64,000 nt of DNA from the NCBI RefSeq assembly GCF_021462225.1, contig NC_061811.1:548001-612000 (forward strand). The letters are read 5' to 3'. Below the pieces are notes generated by a model that was given only the letters and a program-made list of their open reading frames with translations, searched no databases and was not told the origin of the DNA. Every line of letters starts with the position of its first letter. Position 1 is the stretch's first letter. A program made the translations under genes and the position numbers. This document shows positions 12,466 through 22,700 of this stretch, piece after piece. The stretch comes from Girardinichthys multiradiatus. Its lineage: Eukaryota; Chordata; Actinopteri; Cyprinodontiformes; Goodeidae.

Positions 12466-14146
12466 TCAGAGAAACAGCCTGGGGGAAGAAACTGTCTCTG
12501 TGGCTGGTTTTAGTGAACAGTGCTCTGTAGCGCCACCTGAAGGTAAAACTCTGTACAGTTTATGTGCAGGGTGTGTGGGGTCAGCAGAGATTTTAGTAGC
12601 TCTTTTCTTGACCTTTGACCTGTATAAGTCTTGGATGGAGGGAAGGTCAGCCCTGATGATTCTCTCTGCAGGCCTGATTATTCGTTGCAGTCTGGACCTG
12701 TCCTGTTTTGTGGATGATCCAAACCACACTGAGATGGATGAAGACAGGACAGACTGAATGATGGCAGTGGAGAAGATGACCAGCAGCTCCTGTGGAAGGT
12801 TGAACTTCTTGAGTTGCCTCAGGAAGTACAGTCTCTGCTGGGCCTTCTTTCGAACAGTGTCTATGTGTGAAGACCATCTCAGGTCCTCAGAGATGGTGGT
12901 TCCTAAGAACCTGAAGTGGTCCACGGCTGATACAGTGTTGTTGAGGATGGTGAGGGGGGTGTATGGGGGTGGTGTTCTCCGAAAGTCCACCACCATTTCC
13001 ACAGTCTTGAGTGGGTTGAGTTCAAGGTAGTTCTGACTGCACCAGTGTACCAGCTGATCCACCTGCTGTCTGTATGCAGACTCATCACCGTCCTGGATCA
13101 GTCCAATGACAGTGGTGTCATCTGCAAACTTCAGGAGTTTCACGGACGAGTCCGATGAGGTGCAGTCATTTGTGTTCAGAGAGAAGAGGAGTGGAGATAG
13201 AACACACCCCTGGGGGGCACCAGTACTTATTGATCTGGATCGGGAGAAGATGCTCTCCAGTCTCACCTGCAGCTGTCGGTCCATCAGGAAGCTGTTGATC
13301 CACTGACAGGTGGAGGCTGGGACGTTGAGCTGGGTGAGCTTCTGGTGATGGATGTCTGGTATGATGGTGTTGAAGGCCGAGCTGAAGTCTACAAACAGGA
13401 TCCTGGCGTACGTCCCTGGATGGTCGAGGTGTTGCAGGATGAAGTGTAGACCTAAGTTAACAGCATCATCTGCCGACCTGTTTGCTCGGTAAGTAAACTG
13501 CAGGAGGTCCAGCAGGGGGCCTGTGATGTCTTTCAGGTGCTTCAACACCAGCCACTCAAAGGATTTCATGACCACAGACGTCAGGGCTACAGGCCTGTAG
13601 TCATTTAATCCTAGGATGGTGGGTTTCTTGGGAACCGGGATGATGGTGGATCGTTTGAGGCAGTAGGGGACCTCACACGTCTCCAGTGACTTGTTGAAGA
13701 TCCTTGTGAAGATCGGAGCAAGTTGATTTGCACAGGCTTTCAGGCATGATGGGGAGACGTTATCAGGTCCTCCAGCTTTCTTTGTTTTCATGAAAGAGCC
13801 TGTTTACATCTTCCTCAGAGATCTTTAGTGCAGGCAGAGGATCTGATGGTGGGGGGTTGGTTGCTTTATGGGAAGAACTTGTTCCTGAATGGGATGTAGA
13901 GGAGATGGTTTGAGGTGTGAACAGCTTCCTGTCATGTCTGCAGTAGAAGCCATTCAGACGGTTGGCCAGGAGACGACTCTGTTCAGGATGGGTGGAGGGG
14001 CTCTTGTAGGCAGTCAGGTTTCTCAGACCAGTCCATACAGCTGAAGTGTCACCAGTAGAAAGGATGTTCTTCAGCTTCTCACTGTAGCTTCTCTTAGCTG
14101 CTTTGATCTCCTTTGTTAGTCTGTTCCTAGCCTGCCTGTACCGCAC
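12466..14146 (-). pseudogene. LINE reverse transcriptase, frameshifted
   Basis: Two frames (13,763-14,146, 127 codons; 12,466-13,791, 441 codons) make up the polymerase part. Visible blocks are [30 protein letters not shown], the catalytic [22 protein letters not shown], and [11 protein letters not shown] with the Asp-Asp pair, followed by FRFLGTTIS. The frames overlap by about 29 bases, where ENKESWRT in one and MKTKKAGG in the other show a single frameshift. Otherwise the 441-codon frame is intact, so the copy is moderately young. It copied its own RNA into target DNA. Confidence 0.85.
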
Positions 14147-14802
14147 CCAATCTCCACTGCTGTGAGCTTCTTCCTTTTCCCTGCAGAGATTCCTGAGGTG
14201 TGGAGTAAACCATGGCTTGTTGTTCCCAAAGGTGCCAATCTGAATGTTGTGGAATATGTGGGAAAGCTAAACATTGGAAACTCATGGTGTCCCACCCTGA
14301 TCAGCTAATTAACTCCAAGCACCTGCAAAGGTTTCCTGAGCCTCTAAATGGTCTGGGTCAGTAGGAGACACAATCATGGAAAAGATTTATGACTGGATAG
14401 ATGTCCAGAAGACAGACATGGACACCCTCTGCAAGATAGGGAAGACACAAAAGGTCATTGCTGAAGAAGCTGGTTGTTCAGAATAATGTATAGAATCATA
14501 TTCATAAAACGTTGAGTGGAAGGAAAAAGTGTGGTAGGATAAGGTGCCCCAGTAACAGGAAAAACTGCAGCCTTGAAAGGATTGTTGAGCAAAATCTAGT
14601 CACATATTTGGGGGAGCTTCACAAGGTGTGCATTAAGGCTGAAACCAGTGCACCCAGAGCCACCACCCACAGATGAATCCTACACATGGACTATAAGTGT
14701 CTTACCTAGGCTAAGGAGAAAAAAAATAACTGGACTGTTGCTCAGTGGTCCAAAGTTCTCTTTGATGACAAAAAGTCGCTCCTACATGTTTCCTTTATTT
14801 TG

Positions 14803-14907
14803 TAGAACTGGGACTTACAACTGTAATACTCAGCAGACACACTAGATGGCGGTATAACATCTCCATTTACATCATTGTACAATGACTGCTTTATATTTCA
14901 ACTCTCC
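14803..14907. repeat. Copia-element direct repeat (probable LTR), left
   Basis: Aligns by eye with 17,190-17,297 over about 105 bp with scattered substitutions. The full LTR length is unclear because similarity fades outside this block. Confidence 0.65.
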
Positions 14908-15389
14908 CACTGAATTTTACAAAGTCGTTAAGGCAAAATATGATATTGAAAGAATAAAACTTAAAAACTTGCAAGATAACCTATTAGGTAACCTATTTCT
15001 AGGTTACCGTTGTCTTCTATGTTCAGTAGAAAAACGTTGCCCTTGTTAGAAATACATAGCAGAACATTCTATGATAGAATTACACCAGAATAAACCCAAC
15101 CTCCCTTCTACGATACTCAAACGTCTTTCTTGTAAGTGGCTTTGTCATCTATCTGCCTTCATCTCCTCTTTTGGACAGTATTGCAACTTCACCATTCTGC
15201 ACATTTTCACGAATATAATGTTCTCAAATGTCTGTGCTTTGTTCTCGAATGGTCCACTGGATCCTTTGCTTTTGCGATGGCTCCTTGATTGTCCTCCAGA
15301 AGCACTGTAGATGTAGTGTCCATAATGAGATCACTCCGTAATCTTCTCAACTTGATATCTTCACAGGCTACTTGACTGAGAGCAACATA

Positions 15390-15975
15390 CTAAGCTTCTG
15401 CTGTTGAGTGCAACTGTTGTTTCTTGCTTAGCCAGCTCACTGCTCCCCCACTAAGTAGAAATATGTTGTCAGTTGTTGACCGGCGGTCATTCTGATCTCC
15501 AGCCCAGTCAGCTTCGTAGAAGCCAACCAAAGTTTCATTTCCTGAACAATCATACTTAAGAGCAAGGTTCACTTTGCCCTTTAAGTATTAAATAATTCTC
15601 TTCAGAGGAGTTGTATTTGCACTGAACTTTGACACAGTACTCCCTGATTGTGCTATGTTTGGTCTTGCCATCATTGTCGCATATAGCAGACGTTCTACCA
15701 TGGACTGGAAAGAACTTGAATTCACACCATCACTGACACCTTTTACAGCTTAACTCTGAAGTCAGCAGGGGTTGCAACTGGATTTCCATCATCCACCCCA
15801 TACTTCTGAAGAATGGTTTCAATGTACTCTTTCTGATGAAGAAAGGTGCTTTTTTTTTGCTTTGTCTTGGACAGCTGAGATGCCCAGGATATAGAACAGC
15901 TCCCTCATGTCCATTATTTTTTAGGGCTCCTCTGTGACATGCTTTCAGTTGCATAAGATCATCCATGTAGACCAC
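15390..15975 (-). pseudogene. Copia polymerase and RNase H fragments
   Basis: At 15,390-15,572 the minus strand encodes GFYEADWAGDQNDRRSTTDN and LSGGAVSWLSKKQQ, the copia RNase H signature (DADWAGD...RRSTSG...SWxSKKQ). At 15,730-15,975 it encodes VYMDDLMQL, the reverse transcriptase YVDD-type active site. The segments lie in different frames. Confidence 0.8.
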
Positions 15976-16445
15976 AATAATCTCCAGCTCCTGGGATGAC
16001 CTTAAAAAACACAGGGATCTGAGGTTCTCTGTTTAAATCCAAGATCCTTCATGAATTTTGTGAACCAGGAGACTGTTTTAGTGGACTGATTTCCTCAGTT
16101 TGCACACAGGATGTTCCTGATCTCGTTTAATTTATCCCTCTGGTTGTTAAATGTATATTTCTTCCTCTAGGGGTCCATTTAAGAATGCAGTGACATCAAT
16201 TTGATGTTATTGTAGGTTATTCTGACTGGCAGAGTAATAATGTACAAATTGAGCTAAATCATACCGTTGGTCTGAACTTGACTCTGAACACCCACCTTTC
16301 TGGTAGTCTTGGATGTGTTTATCACAGGTCATGATGCTCCAGAATCAATCCACCACTCATCTCGTTTTGGCCCTTTTTTTCGTTTGCGTTTTTAGCAACA
16401 AAAGCGCTCTCAGATGAGTTTTCTGCATTTTCACAGATCACATTT

Positions 16446-17225
16446 TTAGCCTTGTGGTTTTTGATTTGTGTTTTCCAGCTTGAACAGTTCTTTTCCACAC
16501 TTGTAACATCTCCATGAACTCTGCCTTTCAGTTCCCAATGCCTTTGAATTGTCCTGCATTTCTCTGAACTTGTGTTTGACATGGCTGATGCACCACCCAA
16601 TGTAGCAGCACTGTGTCATCATCACATTGACATGCTTTTGCTCCTCATTTATTACTGCTTGCTGAACAAACTGCAATGTTAAATGATCCCTTTTTGTTTC
16701 TAGAGCACTGACAAGCATAGCTTGGTGGTGGACCACCCAGGAGTGTTACAATCTCATCTTCAATCACAGCACCTATTGCTCCTGGGTGATCAGTCAGTTC
16801 CTTCGTTCATCCTAGATGCTCATTTAAACGTTGCTTCTCCTTCAGTTCACATCTGAAATATTTTTTCTTCAGAAAAGATTTGTTTGCCAACGCGTCTCTC
16901 CTGAAATATCCTTTTAGCGTGTCCCAAGCCTCTCTTGGAGTTTGGTAGCTTGTTATCAAATACACCTGGGGTGTACTCACTTCCAGCACTAACATGGAAA
17001 ATGGACTCTTTTAGCTTTCAGCAAATGCTCCATTACCTGGTTATCTGGTCCACTGAGCTTGTCAGTGTACAGCTTATCATCCATGGTAAGTCCCATAAAA
17101 CCATTTATCTGACATAAGAACTTCACTGAGCGACCCTCTGGGCCCATAACCTGATGACAAGTCGCTCCAACGGGTTCCCTCTGATTTAAGAACTGGGACG
17201 TCTGGCTGCAATACGCAGCAGACAC
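16446..17225 (-). pseudogene. Copia gag-like fragments
   Basis: Blocks LITSYQTPREAWDTLKGYF and FLKKKYFRCELKE (16,807-16,995) match the copia gag (UBN2-type) helix region. A start-proximal frame at 16,989-17,225 includes FLCQINGFMGLTMDDKLYT. The frames are broken. A Cys-His zinc knuckle is suggested around 16,500 by CYKCGKELF. Confidence 0.65.
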
Positions 17226-17297
17226 GCTAGATGGCAGTATGGCAGCTTCTCCGTTTTATATCCATTGTTTAATGACTGCTTCATATTTAACACTCTT
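17190..17297. repeat. Copia-element direct repeat (probable LTR), right
   Basis: Partner of 14,803-14,907. It lies on the gag side and would therefore be the 5' LTR of this minus-strand element. Confidence 0.65.
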
Positions 17298-17870
17298 CAG
17301 ATTAAAAATAATCACATTTCATTCCAGGCCCAGAGTCTGGAGGAAGAGTGGAGAGGCCCAGCATCCTTGAAGTCCAGAGTGAAGTTTCTACAGTCAGTGA
17401 TGGATTGGGGTGCCATGCTGTTTGCTGGTGCTGGTACACTGGGTTTCACCATCTACCAGGATCTTTTAGATCATTTCAAGCTTTCTTCTGCTGACCAGCT
17501 TTATGGAGATGCTGGTTCCATTTTCCAGCAGGGTTTGGTACCGGCTCACAAAGGTACCAAAAGCTGGTCCAATGACCATGGTGTTACTGTGCTTGATTGA
17601 CCACCAAACTGGGCTGACCAGAACCCCATAGAGTTCTATCAAGAGGAAGATGAAAGGGATCAGAACCAAAAATGCAGATGAGCTGAAAGCTGCTATCAAA
17701 GCAACTTGGGCTTCCAGAACACATCAACAGAACCACGGATGGATCATTTCTGTTTAAAATCTCCTTTATTAATCGTGATTAATATTATGGTTTTCTGAGG
17801 CACTGAATTTTGGGTTTTTATTCTGTCAGCCAGAATTATCAACATTACAATAAATTTAGCCTTGAAATAT

Positions 17871-17903
17871 TTCACTGTGATGAGTTTCACTCATCACAGT
17901 GAA
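17871..17903. repeat. Perfect 15-bp hairpin at the LINE 5' junction
   Basis: Arms TTCACTGTGATGAGT (17,871-17,885) and ACTCATCACAGTGAA (17,889-17,903) surround the 3-base loop TTC. The left arm is Tc1 flank; the right arm is its reverse complement at the start of the inserted LINE. Confidence 0.95.
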
Positions 17904-20155
17904 GAGAGGGGCTGAGCTGTCCACTGATCACCACCTGGTGGTGAGTTGGATCCGCTGGAGGAGGAGAAAGCCGGACAGACTCGGCAGGCCCAAGCGCATA
18001 GTGAGGGTCTGCTGGGAACATCTGGCGGAGCCCTCGGCCAGGGATGTATTCAACTCCCACCTCCGGGAGAGCTTTGACCAGATCCCGGGGGATGTTGGAG
18101 ACATAGAGTCCGAGTGGACCATGTTCTCTGCATCTATTGTCGATGCTGCTGCCCGTAGCTGCGGCCGTAAGGTCTGCGGTGCCTGTCGTGGCGGCAATCC
18201 CAGAACCCGGTGGTGGACACCGGCAGTAAGGGATGCTGTTAAGCTGAAGAAGGAGTCCTATCGGCTGTGGTTGGCTTGTGGGACTCCTGAGGCTGCTGAC
18301 GGGTACCGTGAGGCCAAGCGTGCTGCGGCCCGGGCTGTGGCAGAGGCAAAAACTCGGACCTGGGAAGAGTTCAGTGAGGCCATGGAGAAGGACTACCGGT
18401 TGGCCTCGAAGCGATTCTGGCAAACCGTCCGACGCCTCAGGAGGGGGAAGCAGTGCTCTGCCAACACTGTTTATAGTGGGGGTGGGAGGAAGCTGACCTC
18501 GACTGAGGACATTATCGGGCGGTGGAAGGAGTACTTCGAGGATCTCCTCAATCCTGCCATCACGCATTCCGTGGTGGAAACAGAGGCTGGGGACTCGGGG
18601 TTGGACTCTTTCATCATCCAGGCTGAAGTCACCGAGGTGGTTAAAAAGCTCCGCGGTGGCAAGGCTTCGGGGGTGGATGAGATCCGCCCTGAGTACCTCA
18701 AGTCTCTGGATGTTGTAGGGCTGTCATGGTTGACACGCCTCTTCAACATTGCGTGGCGGTCGGGGACAGTGCCTCTGGACTGGCAGACTGGGGTGGTGGT
18801 CCCCCTACATAAGAAGGGGGACCGGAGGGTGTGTTCCAACTACAGGGGGATCACACTCCTCAGCCTCCCTGGTAAGGCCTACGCCAGGGTATTGGAGAGG
18901 AGAGTCCGACCGATAGTCGAACCTCGGCTTCAGGAGGAACAGTGTGGTTTTCATCCCGGCCGTGGAACACTGGACCAGCTCTATACCCTCTACAGGGTAC
19001 TCGAGGGTTCATGGGAGTTTGCCCAACCGGTTCACATGTGTTTTGTGGACCTGGAGAAGGCATTCGACTGTGTCCCTCGTGATGCCCTGTGGGGGGTGCT
19101 CCAGGAGTATGGAATCGGGGGCCCTTTACTAGGGGCCATCCGGTCCCTGTACGAGCAGAGCAGGAGTTTGGTCAGCATTGCCGGCACTAAGTCGGACCTG
19201 TTCCCAGTGCATGTTGGACTCCGGCAGGGCTGCCCTTTGTCACCGGTCCTGTTCATAACTTTTATGGACAGGATTTCTAGACGCAGCCAAGGGCCGGAGG
19301 AGGTCTGGTTTGGGGAGCAGTGGATTTCGTCTCTTCTTTTTGCGGATGACGTGGTCCTGCTGGCCCCCTCTAGCCAAGACCTACAGCATGCGCTGTGGCG
19401 GTTCGCAGCCGAGTGTGAAGCGGCTGGGATGAGGATCAGCTCCTCCAAGTCCAAGGCCATGGTACTCGACCGGAAAAGGGTGGCTTGTCCTCTTCAGGTT
19501 GGAGGGGAGTTCCTGCCTCAAGTGGAGGAGTTTAAGTATCTCGGGGTCTTGTTCACGAGTGAGGGAAGAATGGAGCGGGAGATCGACAGACGGATCGGTG
19601 CAGCTGCCACAGTAATGGGGGCGCTGTGCCGGTCCGTTGTGGTGAAGAGAGAGCTGAGCCGAAAAGCGAAGCTCTCGATTTACCGGTCGGTCTACGTTCC
19701 TACCCTCACCTATGGGCATGAACTTTGGGTCATGACTGAAAGAACGAGATCCCGGATACAAGCGGCTGAAATGAGCTTCCTCCGTAGGGTGGCCGGGCAC
19801 TCCCTTAGAGATAGGGTGAGGAGCTCGGCCATCCGGGAGGAGCTCGGAGTAGAGCCGCTGCTCCTCCACATTGAGAGGAGCCAGTTGAGGTGGCTCGGGC
19901 ATCTATACCGGATGTCTCCTGGACGCCTTCCTCGGGAGGTGTTCCAGGCACGTCCCACCGGGAGGAGGCCCAGGGGACGGCCCAGGACACGCTGGAGGGA
20001 CTATGTCTCTCGGCTGGCCTGGGAACGCCTTGGGCTCCCCCTGGAGGAACTGGAGGAGGTGTCTGGAGAGAGGGACGTCTGGGCGTCTCTGCTGAGTCTG
20101 CTGCCCCCGCGACCCGGTCCTGGATAAGCGGAAGACGACGAACGAACGAACGAAC
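17892..20155 (+). mobile_element. RTE-type LINE, 5'-truncated, with target-site duplication
   Basis: Flanked by GAGTTTCACT at 17,882-17,891 and 20,156-20,165. The left flank, the right flank and the joined sequence all belong to the Tc1-like element, proving insertion into it. The 3' end reads GGATAAGCGGAAGACGACGAACGAACGAAC: the body ends GGATAAGCGGAAGA and is followed by a short GAAC repeat tail, where most fish copies of this family carry GGAT repeats. Confidence 0.9.
17899..20127 (+). CDS. RTE-type LINE reverse transcriptase, open frame of 742 codons
   Basis: The protein starts inside the truncated element at the end of the AP-endonuclease domain (LSTDHHLVVSW), so the Met is incidental. 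A linker with RRKPDRLGRPKRI leads to the polymerase at about residues 240-520: VVVPLHKKGDRRVCSNYRGI, GFHPGRGTLDQL, MCFVDLEKAFDCVPRD (first catalytic Asp), GLRQGCPLSPVLF, SLLFADDVVLLA (Asp-Asp pair) and EEFKYLGVLF. A C-terminal region of about 200 residues rich in Arg follows. There is no stop or frameshift in 2.2 kb, so the copy is young compared with its neighbours. It would copy the LINE RNA at a nick. Without most of the endonuclease and a promoter it is unlikely to be autonomous. Confidence 0.9.
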   Translation: MKRGAELSTDHHLVVSWIRWRRRKPDRLGRPKRIVRVCWEHLAEPSARDVFNSHLRESFDQIPGDVGDIESEWTMFSASIVDAAARSCGRKVCGACRGGNPRTRWWTPAVRDAVKLKKESYRLWLACGTPEAADGYREAKRAAARAVAEAKTRTWEEFSEAMEKDYRLASKRFWQTVRRLRRGKQCSANTVYSGGGRKLTSTEDIIGRWKEYFEDLLNPAITHSVVETEAGDSGLDSFIIQAEVTEVVKKLRGGKASGVDEIRPEYLKSLDVVGLSWLTRLFNIAWRSGTVPLDWQTGVVVPLHKKGDRRVCSNYRGITLLSLPGKAYARVLERRVRPIVEPRLQEEQCGFHPGRGTLDQLYTLYRVLEGSWEFAQPVHMCFVDLEKAFDCVPRDALWGVLQEYGIGGPLLGAIRSLYEQSRSLVSIAGTKSDLFPVHVGLRQGCPLSPVLFITFMDRISRRSQGPEEVWFGEQWISSLLFADDVVLLAPSSQDLQHALWRFAAECEAAGMRISSSKSKAMVLDRKRVACPLQVGGEFLPQVEEFKYLGVLFTSEGRMEREIDRRIGAAATVMGALCRSVVVKRELSRKAKLSIYRSVYVPTLTYGHELWVMTERTRSRIQAAEMSFLRRVAGHSLRDRVRSSAIREELGVEPLLLHIERSQLRWLGHLYRMSPGRLPREVFQARPTGRRPRGRPRTRWRDYVSRLAWERLGLPLEELEEVSGERDVWASLLSLLPPRPGPG

Positions 20156-20215
20156 GAGTTTCACTTTCTGACAAAAATATTAAACTTTTTCACAATATTC
20201 TAATTTTGAGATGTA

Positions 20216-20439
20216 CCGATACTTTTAATGGTGTATATGCGACCTCACTGTAGTTTCCATCTTATTTTTACTATTGCTTATTTTTGTGTATCTGTGAGCT
20301 TCCGTTGTTACTTTGCTGCTGATGCTGTTGTATTTCTAGACAGAGGGGCTGTTCTGTTCGATCTGATCAGTGTCTCCTCCCACAAAGATGTAAAAACCTC
20401 CAGAGGAAAATGCCCAGGATCATCATGATCAGAGGAACC
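20216..20439. other. Unassigned sequence
   Basis: No gene or element was recognised between the end of the Tc1-like element and the next LINE fragment. Confidence 0.4.
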
Positions 20440-20562
20440 TCTCTTTGTGGAGGAGCAGCAGCTCTACTCGGAGCTCCTACTGGATGATGGAGCTCATCTT
20501 CCTATGTCTAAAGCAGAACCCAGCCATCCTACTGAGGAAGCTCATTCCCGCTGTTTGGATCC
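20440..20562 (-). mobile_element. RTE-type LINE fragment, antisense
   Basis: It matches the reverse complement of the RTE frame near 19,780-19,870: shared words include CAGCTCTACTCGGAGCTCCT and AGGAAGCTCATT. It ends abruptly at the start of the L2 3' end. Confidence 0.7.
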
Positions 20563-20945
20563 AGTCGGTCGTGGCAGATGGCTTCTCACACTGATCCTGG
20601 TTCTGGTTCTGCTGGAGGTTTCTTCCTGTTAAAAGGGAGTTTTTCCTCTCCACTGTCGCTACATGCATGCTCAGTATGAGGGATTGCTGCAAAGTCAACA
20701 CCAGTGACTGTCCACTGTCTCTACATGCTCATCCAGGAGGAGTGAATGCTGCAAGTCACTGACTGGATGCAATCTGCTGGGTTTCCTTAGATAGAAAAAC
20801 TTTTTATCCAATTTGAATAAATAACTGAATCTGACTGAACTGTTCAATAGTTAGGATTAACTGGAATATATGAACCTGACTTTTGTGAAGAACCTTGAGA
20901 CGACATGTGTTGTGAGTTGGAGCTATATAAATAAACTGAATTGAA
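20563..20945 (+). mobile_element. L2-type LINE 3' end
   Basis: Nearly identical to 44,524-44,865 (for example GGTCGTGGCAGATGGC, TTTCTTCCTGTTAAAAGGGA, CATGCATGCTCAGTATGAGG, ACCTTGAGACGACATGTGTT), ending TATATAAATAAACTGAATTGAA. Only the 3' UTR is present. Confidence 0.85.
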
Positions 20946-20996
20946 AAGTGTACTGGAATCAAATTCCTTGTTTGTGTCACAAACTTGGCAATAAAA
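20946..20996 (+). mobile_element. Rex1/L2-like LINE 3' tail scrap
   Basis: GGAATCAAATTCCTTG and CAAACTTGGCAATAAAAGC match the reverse complement of the LINE tail at 10,775-10,840. The fragment is about 50 bp. Confidence 0.55.
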
Positions 20997-21711
20997 GCTA
21001 ACAGATGGACTGCTGTAAGAGACCCCGTCCTCAGAGTAAAATATTGACATCTACATCCCTGATGTGGAGTTGAACCCTCATGAGTTAAATAGGCTTATGT
21101 GGAAAAAAGTGAGACTTGCACAATCACTGCATGGCTCGCTGATGTATAGTGTTCTGCTGGGGCACCGGCTAGGACGAAAGGCAGAGCCGGTGTCACATCT
21201 ACTGTACCTGAGTGCTGCCAGAGTTTTAGAGCAAGATTGAAGTCCTTCACCACAGATGCTAGTTTGTTAGGTCTCCAAGCTACTGCATTTCTACTGATTT
21301 CCTCCTTCTCACTGGAGATAAATCTTCACTGTCTGAGCTCAAACTGAACCTGGGACTGTGCTCTCACTACTTTTCCCTTGGGTGGACGTTGTGTTGAATT
21401 GATGCCAGAGCTCAGCATTCCCACTGGTTTTTTTTTTTTCAGATCTCTTGGTCCTAAACATGGAAATCAGCCTGTTGAGAGTAGCAAGGCGGAACACAGT
21501 TAAAAAGGAAACGTTGTTAAAATGATGATTAACATAAGTCTGATGCATCACATCTGTACAGCGACACAGATGTTTTACAAACACTTTTCTTCTGACTTTT
21601 CACATTTTTAGATTTATGTGCAGAGTGGTAATTTCCTGATGTATGAAACCATCTCTCCCTCTTCCTGAGGAGTTCCCAATTAAATCATGTTGCCACCAGT
21701 GCAGAGCTTTT
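20997..21711. other. Intergenic, nothing recognised
   Basis: No coding frame or repeat boundary was identified. Confidence 0.45.
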
Positions 21712-22090
21712 TCAGTTTTGGCAGCAGGTGGGGTCAATTGCATCTCCACGCAAGTGGAATAAAGAAGCCACTTTCTGTCCAAGAAACCAAAGCTCTGCAG
21801 GAAGAAGACCACAGAATGTTGGACAGCAGGAGACTGGAGCAAAGTTCTTTAATCTGATGAATCCTCCTGCTGATTGTTTGGAACATGATGAGAAGAAAAC
21901 CTTGAGAGCCACCATGAGTTCTGAGTGGTTCCAACACTGAACCATCATGACCCAATCAATGTGTGGTGTTGCTTCTCTTTCAAGGCAGTTCTGCCAAAGA
22001 ACCCTGCCATGGATCAAGAGTGGAATCAAAATGTTCTCCAAGACAATTTCTTTCAACATCAAGGAACAGTTTAGAGATAATCTGTAGATT
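21712..22090 (+). pseudogene. Possible transposase remnant
   Basis: Across frames the plus strand gives CLEHDEKKTL, a run around NHHDPINVWCCFSF and a VLPKNPAMDQEWNQNVLQDN-like stretch, which suggest a decayed Tc1-like catalytic region. Many frameshifts are present and no terminal repeats were seen, so the assignment is weak. Confidence 0.35.
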
Positions 22091-22439
22091 TTTTTATCTG
22101 GATGAATCACCAAACATTTATAACATCTTTTCTTGTGATCTTCTGAAAATATTCAATGTTTAGTAAACATATCAAACAGTTGTTGGGTCGGTTTGAGGGT
22201 GAAACTGGACCTTAGTTAAGCTCCAACATGGAGATTAGAAGTCCGCATGTTTCCCTAAACCTGACAGAAAGAAGGCGCACAACCTCCACATCACCATGAC
22301 AACAGTCCTCAGATATCCCTACCATCAGCTGGATGTCCACGGTGTCCACCTGTGGTCTCCTCACATGTTCTGCATGCAGCGGAACCTTCCTGGTGCCTCA
22401 GCAGCTCTGCCTCGCTGGGAGGATCCGTGGATATTCTTG

Positions 22440-22700
22440 AGATGAATCCTCAAATAATCCTGAAATCAGGCGCCTGAAGAAGCGCGCAGGTTTCAAACTT
22501 CTTTTAAACACAGTTAAAACGGAGGAAAGAAGAGATCCTCACCGAGTGTTTCCGCTCCGACAGTCTGCGTCAAACTGACAGCGCGCGCTCTTCCACGCAC
22601 CGCAGAGCGCGCGCACACGTTCAAAAACCCACGCAATTCTGCCGCAAATGGCGGAGGCGCATCCGGAGTGAGGACGTCATAAACATGTGAGAAAGTGACC
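22440..22700 (-). promoter_or_regulatory. CpG island with YY1-like motif, candidate distal gpr68 promoter
   Basis: Dense CpG in an otherwise CpG-poor window: GAAGAAGCGCGCAGG, CAGCGCGCGCTCTTCC, GCAGAGCGCGCGCACACG. AAATGGCGGAGG at 22,647 resembles a YY1 site. On the minus strand GGAAACACTCG is followed by GTGAGGATC (donor at 22,542), so a non-coding first exon could start in the island and splice towards gpr68, 20 kb downstream. No gene is seen on the plus strand. Assignment to gpr68 is inference. Confidence 0.5.

Larger units (their letters stand above)
10770..14240 (-). mobile_element. Rex1/L2-like non-LTR retrotransposon, split by a DNA transposon
   Basis: The reverse transcriptase region is at 12,466-14,146. 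The 3' tail lies at 10,770-10,911, where the minus strand reads GGCAATAAAGCGGATTCTGATTCTG, a typical fish LINE end, here broken into shorter words: GGCAATAAAGC then GATTCTGATTCTG. A DD34E transposon at 10,912-12,393 separates tail from body. The 5' part, including the endonuclease, is missing. Rex1/Babar versus L2 clade cannot be settled by eye. Confidence 0.8.
14771..17325 (-). mobile_element. Copia-type (Ty1) LTR retroelement remnant, inserted in the Tc1 element
   Basis: Minus-strand coding order is gag near 16,800-17,225, reverse transcriptase near 15,730-15,975, and RNase H at 15,390-15,572, as in copia elements. Direct repeats of about 105 bp at 14,803-14,907 and 17,190-17,297 share GAACTGGGAC, CAGCAGACAC.CTAGATGGC and ATGACTGCTT.ATATTT, and are probably the LTR remnants. 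At about 2.5 kb it has lost much of the interior, including recognisable integrase. Confidence 0.75.
14374..17745 (+). pseudogene. Tc1-like transposase, decayed and split
   Basis: The 5' part (14,374-14,770) keeps only codon-level similarity with many frameshifts. The 3' part begins at 17,330 with a frame of 111 codons that includes GPASLKSRVKFLQSVMDWGA and LYGDAGSIFQQGLVPAHKG, where the second catalytic Asp appears replaced (FQQD expected, FQQG seen). A recognisable remnant of the PDLNPIEN block follows near 17,615. It is non-functional. Confidence 0.75.
14258..20215 (+). mobile_element. Tc1-like transposon, interrupted twice
   Basis: Three separated pieces match one fish Tc1-like element in order: 14,258-14,770 (5' UTR, start ATG near 14,374, DNA-binding part), 17,326-17,885 (catalytic part and 3' UTR), and 20,156-20,215 (3' end, TTCTAATTTTGAGATG). 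The breaks are filled by a copia-like retroelement and by an RTE LINE. Recognisable coding blocks include GTCCAGAAGACAG, GTCATTGCTGAAGAAGCTGG and CCCAGAGTCTGGAGGAAGAG. Confidence 0.8.

Noticed and set aside
17887..20164. Several long minus-strand frames of 119-226 codons
   Set aside because: They are antisense shadows of the GC-rich RTE reverse transcriptase frame.
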